19,826 nt of DNA from JBFMFB01 sp040752115. GTDB lineage: Bacteria; Pseudomonadota; Gammaproteobacteria; Burkholderiales; Sulfuricellaceae. The stretch is taken from NCBI GenBank assembly GCA_040752115.1, contig JBFMFB010000033.1, positions 1 to 19,826 of the forward strand. The letters run 5' to 3'. Under the pieces are notes generated by a model, which saw nothing but the letters and a program-made list of their open reading frames with translations, was not told where the DNA came from and searched no databases. Positions 13,184 through 19,826 of this stretch are shown one piece after another. The number at the start of each line of letters is the position of its first letter. The first letter of the stretch is position 1. Made by a program: the position numbers and the translations under genes.

Positions 13184-14386
13184 ATGTTCCAACAACGCGT
13201 TCTCTCCGGCATGCGCCCCACCGGCGGGCTGCACCTCGGCCATTACCACGGCGTTCTGAAAAATTGGGTGAAGTTGCAGCACGAATTCGAGTGCCTGTTC
13301 TTCGTTGCAGACTGGCATGCGCTCACCACCCACTACGACACGCCCGAAGTGATCGAAGAGAACGTCTGGGACATGGTGATCGACTGGCTCGCCGCCGGCG
13401 TGGACCCGGCGCACGCCACCCTGTTCATCCAGTCGCGCGTGCCGGAACATGCCGAGCTGCACCTGCTGCTCTCGATGATCACGCCGCTGGGCTGGCTGGA
13501 GCGTGTGCCGACCTACAAGGACCAGCAGGAAAAGCTGAGCGAGAAAGACCTCTCCACCTATGGCTTTCTAGGCTATCCGCTACTGCAGAGCGCCGACATC
13601 CTGATCTACCGCGCCGACCAGGTGCCGGTGGGCGAGGACCAGGTGCCGCACATCGAATTCACGCGCGAAGTGGCGCGCCGCTTCAACCACATCTACGGGC
13701 GCGAACCCGGCTTCGAGCAGAAGGCCGAAGCCGCTGTCAAAAAGCTCGGCAGCAAGAAGGCGCGGCTGTATGGCGAATTGCGCACCCGCTACCAGGAGCA
13801 GGGCGACGATGAGGCGCTGGAGGCCGCGCGCGCGCTCCTGAACGAGCAGCAGAATCTGTCGCTGGGCGACCGCGAGCGCCTGTTCGGCTATCTGGAGGGC
13901 AGTGGCAAGACCATTCTGGCCGAGCCGGAAGCCCTGCTCACCGAGGCTTCCCGCATGCCCGGACTGGACGGCCAGAAGATGTCCAAGTCCTACAACAACA
14001 CCATCACCCTGCGCGAAGACGCCGATTCCGTCACCAGGAAAATCCGCACCATGCCCACCGATCCCGCGCGCGTCCGGCGCACCGATCCCGGCGACCCTGC
14101 CAAATGCCCGGTATGGGCTTTCCACCAGGTCTATTCCGACGTAAAAACGCGCGAATGGGCCGCGCACGGCTGCAAGACCGCCGGCATCGGCTGCCTGGAG
14201 TGCAAGCAGCCGGTGATCGACGCCGTGCTCGAGGAACAGAAGCCGATGCGCGAGCGGGCGCAGATGTACGTCGAAGATCCCTCCCTGGTGCGCAACATCA
14301 TCGCCGACGGCTGCGAGAAGGCTAGGAAGCTGGCGTCCGAGACGATGCGGGACGTCAGGGAGGCGATGGGGCTGAGCTACAGCTAA
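13184..14386 (+). CDS. trpS: Tryptophan-tRNA ligase with four-cysteine signature
   Basis: A 400-residue class I aminoacyl-tRNA synthetase that charges tRNA-Trp. The HIGH-like motif is GGLHLGHYHG (residues 14-23) and the KMSKS loop is QKMSKSYN (264-271). It is longer than E. coli TrpS because of an insert before KMSKS (about 180-255). The C-terminal domain holds Cys308, Cys330, Cys337 and Cys340 (C-x21-C-x6-C-x2-C), nearly the spacing of the [4Fe-4S] site reported for Thermotoga maritima TrpS. No strong ribosome-binding site is seen in the 18-bp gap, so it may depend on readthrough from the M50 gene. Confidence 0.96.
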   Translation: MFQQRVLSGMRPTGGLHLGHYHGVLKNWVKLQHEFECLFFVADWHALTTHYDTPEVIEENVWDMVIDWLAAGVDPAHATLFIQSRVPEHAELHLLLSMITPLGWLERVPTYKDQQEKLSEKDLSTYGFLGYPLLQSADILIYRADQVPVGEDQVPHIEFTREVARRFNHIYGREPGFEQKAEAAVKKLGSKKARLYGELRTRYQEQGDDEALEAARALLNEQQNLSLGDRERLFGYLEGSGKTILAEPEALLTEASRMPGLDGQKMSKSYNNTITLREDADSVTRKIRTMPTDPARVRRTDPGDPAKCPVWAFHQVYSDVKTREWAAHGCKTAGIGCLECKQPVIDAVLEEQKPMRERAQMYVEDPSLVRNIIADGCEKARKLASETMRDVREAMGLSYS

Positions 14387-14510
14387 CCCTCCGATCCCGG
14401 CTCCCCCCGGAACATTTCCCCCCGAAGCGGTCTTATTTTCATTGGGGGTTGAATTTCGAACGTCCGGCCTCAGATTTCCCCGATCCGTGTAAAGCTTCGG
14501 AAAGATAGCC

Positions 14511-16910
14511 ATGTCAGAAGAAAAGCCGATCGAAGGCGAGATTGTGGAACCGGCCGCGGAGGGGGCGCCGTCCTCCGGGCTGGCGGTACCGACGAATTTC
14601 ATGCCCGGCACGCTGTATCTCTTGCCGCTGGCGGAGCGGCCGTTCTTTCCCGCGCAGACGCTGCCCCTCCTGATGAACGAGGGGCCGTGGCTGGGGACGG
14701 TGAAGAAAATCGGCGATACCCCGCACAAGATGGTGGGGTTGATCCTGGTGCGCCCGAGGAGCGCGGAGGAGGCCCGGCCGGAGGACTTTTACTCTACCGG
14801 CACCGTGGTGCGCATGCATCATCCCGTGCGCTCGGACGGCAAGCTGCAATTCATCGCCGAGGGCACCACCCGCTTCCGCATCGTCGAGTGGATTTCCCAG
14901 AAGCCACTCTACATGGCGCGGGTGGAATATCCCGACGACAGCCGCGACCAGGACGAGGATCAGGTAAAGGCTTACGGGATGGCGATCATCAACACCATCA
15001 AGGAGCTGATCCCGCTCAATCCGCTGTACAGCGAAGAGCTGAAATTCTTCCTCAACCGCTTCAGCCCGAACGAACCCTCCATGCTGGCCGACTTCGCCGC
15101 CAGTCTGACCATCGCCACCAAGGAGGAGCTGCAGGAGGTGCTGGAGGCGGTCAACCTGCGCCGGCGCATGGAAAAGGTGCTGGTGCTGATCAAGAAGGAG
15201 CTCGACGTCGCCCGGCTGCAGTCGCAGATCCGCGAGCAGGTCGAGCAGAAGATGAGCCGACAGCAGCGGGAATTCTTCCTGCGCGAGCAGCTCAAGGAAA
15301 TCCAGAAGGAGCTGGGGCTCGCCAAGGATGACAAGACGGCGGACGTCGAGCGCTTCGCGGCGCGCCTGTCCAAACTGAAGCTCACCGAATCGGCAAGGAA
15401 GCGTGTGGACGAGGAAATGCAGAAGCTGTCCGTGCTGGAATCCGGCTCGCCCGAGTATGCCGTGACCCGCAACTATCTCGACTGGCTGACGCAACTGCCG
15501 TGGGGCAAGCTCTCAAAGGACAAGCTCGATCTCAAGCGGGCGCGCAGGATTCTCGACCGCGACCACGACGGTCTGGACGACGTCAAGGAGCGCATTGTCG
15601 AATTCCTGGCGGTGGGCGCGCTGAAGGGCGAGATCGCCGGCTCCATCCTGCTGCTGGTCGGTCCGCCAGGGGTGGGCAAGACCTCCATCGGCCGCTCGAT
15701 CGCCAACGCGCTGGGGCGGAAATTCTACCGGTTTTCGCTGGGCGGCATGCGCGACGAAGCCGAGATCAAGGGCCACCGCCGCACCTACATCGGCGCCATG
15801 CCGGGCAAGTTTATCCAGGCGATCAAGGAATGCAACGTCGCCAACCCGGTGATCATGCTGGACGAGATCGACAAGATCGGCGCTTCCTACCATGGTGACC
15901 CGGCTTCCGCCCTGCTGGAGGTGCTCGACCCAGAGCAGAACAGCGATTTCCTCGATCACTATCTGGACGTGCGCTTCGACCTTTCCAAGGTGCTGTTCGT
16001 ATGCACCGCCAATCAGCTCGACACCATTCCCGGCCCGCTGCTCGATCGCATGGAGGTGATCCGGCTGGCAGGCTACCTTACCGAGGAAAAAGTGCGGATC
16101 GCCAGACATCACTTGTGGCCCAAGCAGCTCTCCAAAGCCGGGGTGAAGCGCGGCGACCTGCCGGTCACCGAGGGCGCGTTGCGCCATGTCATCGAAGGTT
16201 ACGCCCGCGAGGCCGGCGTGCGCGGACTGGAGAAGCAGCTCGGACGCGTGGTGCGCAAGGCGGTGGTGAAGATCGTGGGCGGCGAGGAAACGCCCATCCG
16301 CATCGGCGTCAAGGAAGTGGAAGATTACCTGGGCAAGCCGATGTTCCGGCCGGAGAAGCCGATCGCCGGCGTGGGCGTGGTGACCGGCCTGGCATGGACG
16401 GCGCTGGGCGGCGCGACGCTCTCCATCGAGGCGACCCTGGTGCACACCAAAAACCGCGGCTTCAAGCTCACCGGGCAGCTCGGCGAGGTCATGCGCGAAT
16501 CGGCGGAGATCGCCTACAGCTACGTCGCCTCACACCTCAAGCAGTTCAAGGGCAACCCGGCGTTCTTTGACGAGGCGTTCGTGCACCTCCACGTGCCCGA
16601 GGGCGCGACCCCCAAGGACGGGCCGAGCGCGGGCATCACCATGGCCACCGCGCTGCTGTCGCTGGCGCGCAACCAGAAGATCGCCCGCCCGCTTGCCATG
16701 ACCGGCGAGCTCACCCTCACCGGCGAAGTGCTGGCCATCGGCGGCGTGCGCGAAAAAGTCATCGCCGCCCGCCGCGTCCGCATCATGGAACTGATCCTGC
16801 CCGAAGCCAACCGGCGCGATTTCGACAAGCTGCCGGCGCATGTCCGGGAGGGAATGACCGTCCATTTCGCGCGGAATTTCAGGGATGTGGCGAAGGTGGT
16901 TTTTGCCTGA
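14511..16910 (+). CDS. lon: ATP-dependent Lon-type protease
   Basis: A 799-residue Lon: N-terminal substrate-binding domain with LPLAERPFFPAQTLPLLM, a coiled-coil region (about 215-310), then an AAA+ module with Walker A GPPGVGKT (384-391) and Walker B VIMLDEIDK (447-455). The protease domain has Ser706 in PKDGPSAG and Lys749 in GGVREKVIAARR, the same 43-residue spacing as the E. coli dyad. The extra acidic N-terminal 30 residues and the divergent substrate-binding domain suggest the second type of Lon found in several proteobacteria rather than the main housekeeping one. GGAAAG precedes the ATG by about seven bases. The 124-bp gap after trpS has no clear promoter or terminator. Confidence 0.95.
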   Translation: MSEEKPIEGEIVEPAAEGAPSSGLAVPTNFMPGTLYLLPLAERPFFPAQTLPLLMNEGPWLGTVKKIGDTPHKMVGLILVRPRSAEEARPEDFYSTGTVVRMHHPVRSDGKLQFIAEGTTRFRIVEWISQKPLYMARVEYPDDSRDQDEDQVKAYGMAIINTIKELIPLNPLYSEELKFFLNRFSPNEPSMLADFAASLTIATKEELQEVLEAVNLRRRMEKVLVLIKKELDVARLQSQIREQVEQKMSRQQREFFLREQLKEIQKELGLAKDDKTADVERFAARLSKLKLTESARKRVDEEMQKLSVLESGSPEYAVTRNYLDWLTQLPWGKLSKDKLDLKRARRILDRDHDGLDDVKERIVEFLAVGALKGEIAGSILLLVGPPGVGKTSIGRSIANALGRKFYRFSLGGMRDEAEIKGHRRTYIGAMPGKFIQAIKECNVANPVIMLDEIDKIGASYHGDPASALLEVLDPEQNSDFLDHYLDVRFDLSKVLFVCTANQLDTIPGPLLDRMEVIRLAGYLTEEKVRIARHHLWPKQLSKAGVKRGDLPVTEGALRHVIEGYAREAGVRGLEKQLGRVVRKAVVKIVGGEETPIRIGVKEVEDYLGKPMFRPEKPIAGVGVVTGLAWTALGGATLSIEATLVHTKNRGFKLTGQLGEVMRESAEIAYSYVASHLKQFKGNPAFFDEAFVHLHVPEGATPKDGPSAGITMATALLSLARNQKIARPLAMTGELTLTGEVLAIGGVREKVIAARRVRIMELILPEANRRDFDKLPAHVREGMTVHFARNFRDVAKVVFA

Positions 16911-16988
16911 AGCGGGTGTGCGGCTGCGGAAAAACGAAGGATTCCCGGGCCTGCCCGCAGTCGTGCAGGCGAGTCACGCGGAGCGATC

Positions 16989-18293
16989 ATGGCAGGGCCG
17001 CAGGAAGTCGAACTGATCCGCAAGTCCTACTACGAAGCGACCGTGACGCGGCCGGCGGCCTCCCCGTCGCTGGCGGGGAGCGTCGCGGCTGACGTGTGCG
17101 TGGTCGGCGGCGGTTATGCCGGTTTGTCCGCCGCGCTGGAACTGGCGCAGCGCGGTTATTCCGTCGCGCTGCTCGAGGCGCGGCAGGTCGGCTGGGGCGC
17201 GTCCGGCAGAAACGGCGGCCAGGCGCTGGTGGGTTTCGGATTCGCCGGGCAGGAGGCGATCGAGGCGCAATTGCCCGCCGCGGATGCACGCCGCGCCTGG
17301 GATATCACGGTCGAGGCGATGCGGCTGCTGCACGAGCGCATCGCCCGCCACGCGATTGACTGCGATTACGTTTCCGGCCAACTGACCCTGGCCGTCAACG
17401 CCAGAAAGGCGCGGGTGCTGGATGCCTGGGTCAACCGGGTGGCGGCGGCCTACGGCTATCCGCTGCAAGCCATCGGCGCCGCCGACCTGGGCAACTGGAT
17501 CGCCAGCGAACGCTTCCATTCGGGCGCGTTCGATCCCCAGTCGGGCCACCTCCATCCCCTCAAGTATTGCCTCGGCCTGGCGGCGGCGGCACGTGCTGCC
17601 GGCGTCCGGCTCTTCGAAAATTCGGCCGCGATACGGATCGAGCGCGGCGACAAGCCCGCGGTCAGGACGGCACGGGGCGAGGTCGCCTGCCGCTTCGCGG
17701 TGCTGGCCGGCAATGTCTACATCAGTGGCTACGGCAAGGGCGTTGCGCCGGAACTCGCGCCGCGCATCATGCCGGTCGGCACCTACATCGTCGCCACCGA
17801 ACCGATGGCCAGAGAGCGCGCCGACGCGCTCATCCGGCAGCGGGCGGCCGCCTTCGATACCAATCTCGTGCTCGACTATTTCCGCGTGACCGCCGACAAC
17901 CGGATGCTCTTCGGCGGCGGCGAGAGCTACGGCACTGCAACGCCCGTCAATCTCGCGGGGCGGATGCGCAGGCGAATGCTGGCGGTCTTCCCACAACTGG
18001 CCGACCTGGCGGTGCCTTATGTGTGGGGCGGCTTCGTCGACGTCACCATGAATCAGGCGCCCGACTTCGGGCGGCTGGGCAGCAACATCTATTACCTGCA
18101 AGGCTTTTCCGGGCACGGCCTGGCGCTGGCGGGCATGGCGGGCAGACTGGCGGCCGAGGCCATCGACGGGCAGGCCGGGCGTTTCGATTTGCTGTCGCGC
18201 ATCAGGCACCGCCCATTCCCGGGAGGCGAGTTTCTGCGCACCCCGGCGCTGGTGCTGGCGATGCTCTATTACCGGCTGAGGGATCTGCTTTGA
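16989..18293 (+). CDS. FAD-dependent oxidoreductase, gamma-glutamylputrescine oxidase-like
   Basis: A 434-residue D-amino-acid-oxidase-fold flavoprotein. The FAD-binding Rossmann motif VCVVGGGYAGLSAALELA lies at about 36-53, followed by the flavin-contact segment GWGASGRNGGQ. The C-terminus has YVWGGFVDVTMNQAPDFGRL and YYLQGFSGHGLALAGMAG. The overall plan and the N-terminal SYYEATV resemble PuuB, which oxidises gamma-glutamylputrescine in putrescine breakdown. The neighbouring homospermidine synthase makes a polyamine substrate plausible, but the precise substrate cannot be read from sequence. GGAG six bases before the ATG supports the start. The gap to hss is 10 bp. Confidence 0.85.
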   Translation: MAGPQEVELIRKSYYEATVTRPAASPSLAGSVAADVCVVGGGYAGLSAALELAQRGYSVALLEARQVGWGASGRNGGQALVGFGFAGQEAIEAQLPAADARRAWDITVEAMRLLHERIARHAIDCDYVSGQLTLAVNARKARVLDAWVNRVAAAYGYPLQAIGAADLGNWIASERFHSGAFDPQSGHLHPLKYCLGLAAAARAAGVRLFENSAAIRIERGDKPAVRTARGEVACRFAVLAGNVYISGYGKGVAPELAPRIMPVGTYIVATEPMARERADALIRQRAAAFDTNLVLDYFRVTADNRMLFGGGESYGTATPVNLAGRMRRRMLAVFPQLADLAVPYVWGGFVDVTMNQAPDFGRLGSNIYYLQGFSGHGLALAGMAGRLAAEAIDGQAGRFDLLSRIRHRPFPGGEFLRTPALVLAMLYYRLRDLL

Positions 18294-18303
18294 GGCGGGG
18301 CAG

Positions 18304-19722
18304 ATGAGACCAGAGTCCAAACACGCGCGCTTTTTCGGGAACGTGGTGATGGTGGGGTTTGGCAGCATCGGCCAGGCGACGCTGCCGCTGCTCTTCCGCC
18401 ATCTCGACATCCGCCCGCAACAGGTAAGGATCATTGCCGCGGATCGGGATGGCGCGGCCATCGCCCGCGAATATGGCGTCGCCTTCGTGCAGCACGCGCT
18501 GACGAGGCAGAACTACGCCTCCGTGCTTGAACCCTTTCTGGCTGCGGGCGATTTCCTGCTCAATCTGTCGGTCGATGTCTCCAGCCTGGCGCTGATCGAG
18601 CTGTGCCGCCGGCGCGACGCTTTTTATCTGGACACCTGCATCGAGCCGTGGGCCGGCGGCTACACCGACATCTCGAAGCCGGCGGCGCAGCGCACCAATT
18701 ACGCGCTGCGGGAGGAGGTGCTGGCCTACGGCCGCGCCAGCGGCGCAGGCGCGACCGCGATCGTGACCCAGGGCGCCAACCCCGGGCTCGCTTCAGTCTT
18801 CGTCAAGCAGGCGCTGCTGAATATTGCTGCGGACAGCGGCCTGGCGGTAAAACAACCCGCATGCCATGAGGACTGGGCGCGGCTGGCCCGCGGCCTCGGC
18901 ATCAAGGCGATCCATATTGCCGAACGCGATACCCAGACGGCCGCCCGGCGCAAGCAGCGCGGCGAGTTCGTCAACACCTGGTCGGTGGCCGGTTTCATCT
19001 CCGAGGGGCTCCAGCCTTCAGAGCTGGGGTGGGGCACCCACGAGCGGCACTGGCCGGCCGACGGCGCGCGGCACGAGTCGGGCTGCGATGCCGTCATCTA
19101 CCTCAACCGCCCCGGCGCCGCGACCCGCGTGCGAAGCTGGACGCCCCTGGAAGGCCCCTACCACGGCTTCCTGATCACGCACGGCGAGTCGATTTCCATC
19201 GCCGACCACCTCACGCTCCGGGAAAACGGCGCCGTGGTCTACCGGCCAACGGTCCATTACGCCTACCACCCCTGCGACGACGCCGTTCTTTCCCTGCACG
19301 AAATGGCGGGCAAGAACTGGCAGCCCCAACCCAGCCGGCGCATCATCCGCGACGAGATCGTCTCGGGCATGGACGAGCTGGGGGTGCTGCTGATGGGCAG
19401 CCCCAGGGGGGTGTACTGGTACGGCTCGCGCCTCTCCATCGAGCAGGCGCGGCAGCTCGCTCCCTACAACAACGCCACCACCATGCAGGTGGCCGCCGGG
19501 GTTCTGGCCGGTATGGTGTGGGCGCTGCGCAATCCCCGCGCCGGCGTGGTGGAACCCGACGACCTCGATTATGAAACCGTGCTGGAAATCGCCAAACCGT
19601 ACCTGGGAGAAGTGGTGGGAGTCTATGGCGACTGGACGCCCCTGCGCGACAGGGGCCATCCCTTCAGCGAGGAACTGGATCGGGACGACCCGTGGCAGTT
19701 CAGGAACATGCGGGTGACGTGA
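18304..19722 (+). CDS. hss: Homospermidine synthase
   Basis: A 472-residue NAD+-dependent enzyme of the saccharopine-dehydrogenase-like fold that joins two putrescines, or putrescine and spermidine, into homospermidine. The nucleotide-binding motif is VVMVGFGSIGQATLP (14-28). Diagnostic stretches include LDTCIEPWAGGY, VTQGANPGLASVFVKQAL, NTWSVAGFISEGLQPSELGWGTHE split over residues 224-246, and the C-terminal YLGEVVGVYGDWTPL. Length agrees with bacterial Hss. It starts 10 bp after the flavoprotein gene, so the two form a polyamine unit, and a third gene appears to follow. Confidence 0.95.
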   Translation: MRPESKHARFFGNVVMVGFGSIGQATLPLLFRHLDIRPQQVRIIAADRDGAAIAREYGVAFVQHALTRQNYASVLEPFLAAGDFLLNLSVDVSSLALIELCRRRDAFYLDTCIEPWAGGYTDISKPAAQRTNYALREEVLAYGRASGAGATAIVTQGANPGLASVFVKQALLNIAADSGLAVKQPACHEDWARLARGLGIKAIHIAERDTQTAARRKQRGEFVNTWSVAGFISEGLQPSELGWGTHERHWPADGARHESGCDAVIYLNRPGAATRVRSWTPLEGPYHGFLITHGESISIADHLTLRENGAVVYRPTVHYAYHPCDDAVLSLHEMAGKNWQPQPSRRIIRDEIVSGMDELGVLLMGSPRGVYWYGSRLSIEQARQLAPYNNATTMQVAAGVLAGMVWALRNPRAGVVEPDDLDYETVLEIAKPYLGEVVGVYGDWTPLRDRGHPFSEELDRDDPWQFRNMRVT

Positions 19723-19733
19723 GGGGATTCGCG

Positions 19734-19826
19734 ATGAAGGCAGGGGGCAATGGGAGCGCTGGGGGCATGGTGGACTGGATGGACTGTCAATGCATCGATC
19801 CGGGCGGAGTTTTTACGCTGGATGGG
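19734..19826 (+). CDS. Start of an unidentified gene, cut by window edge
   Basis: ATG at 19734 is preceded by GAGGGG with seven bases' spacing and follows the hss stop by 11 bp. The frame is open for 31 codons to the edge, reading MKAGGNGSAGGMVDWMDCQC and then IDPGGVFTLDG. The close spacing and strong ribosome-binding site suggest a third gene of the polyamine operon. The fragment is too short to identify; the Gly-rich N-terminus is not a signal peptide. Codon bias resembles its neighbours. Confidence 0.55.
   Translation, partial: MKAGGNGSAGGMVDWMDCQCIDPGGVFTLDG

Noticed and set aside
14448..14485. Sigma32 heat-shock promoter before lon
   Set aside because: GTTGAAT and CCCCGATC resemble the two halves but are 23 bp apart, too far for the usual 13-15 bp spacing.
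16911..16988. Terminator after lon
   Set aside because: GCCTGC/GCAGGC pairs six bases around a ten-base loop and has no U-tract; readthrough into the oxidase gene is possible.

Overview
The window is about 19.8 kb of G+C-rich chromosomal DNA. The core gene content and order (guaB-guaA, divergent smpB / ratA-rnfH, yciB-yciI-bolA-peptidyl-prolyl isomerases, rnm-yciO-M50 protease-trpS) fit a betaproteobacterium, probably an environmental Nitrosomonadales-like lineage. This placement rests on protein character and gene order alone; no search was run. There are no rRNA or tRNA genes, no intact insertion sequence and no CRISPR array.

Left end (1-1.9 kb): a compact toxin-antitoxin island, all on the minus strand. 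In transcription order it holds hicA-hicB, a HigA-type antitoxin with no adjacent HigB, and mntA-hepT, with hepT cut by the window edge. The modules are punctuated by repeats. A 95-bp segment carrying the 3' end of hicB plus a GGGGACAGACCCC hairpin motif occurs twice with three mismatches, and a 17-bp unit is repeated three times in tandem. This is the most unusual part of the window and looks like a patchwork assembled by recombination.

Middle (1.9-7.9 kb): an unrecognised membrane protein with a CxxC motif converges on the purine operon guaB-guaA, which makes XMP and then GMP from IMP. guaB has a near-consensus sigma70 promoter, and an inverted array of 7-bp repeats lies between guaB and guaA. 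Two small secreted proteins follow on the plus strand (SoxXA-binding-like and DUF4124). The conserved ratA-rnfH pair on the minus strand is divergent from smpB, the ribosome-rescue factor.

7.9-11 kb: a minus-strand operon yciB, yciI, bolA and two tandem parvulin-type isomerases, one a predicted lipoprotein and one a soluble periplasmic protein. The first three genes overlap by 1 to 4 bases, and a strong hairpin terminator ends the operon.

11-19.8 kb, plus strand: a PHP-domain phosphatase/nuclease (rnm), a YciO/Sua5 protein, a site-2-type membrane protease and trpS, whose product carries a four-cysteine signature known from iron-sulfur TrpS. Next comes a Lon-type protease, followed by a polyamine module: a gamma-glutamylputrescine-oxidase-like flavoprotein, homospermidine synthase and the first 31 codons of a further gene that runs off the right edge.
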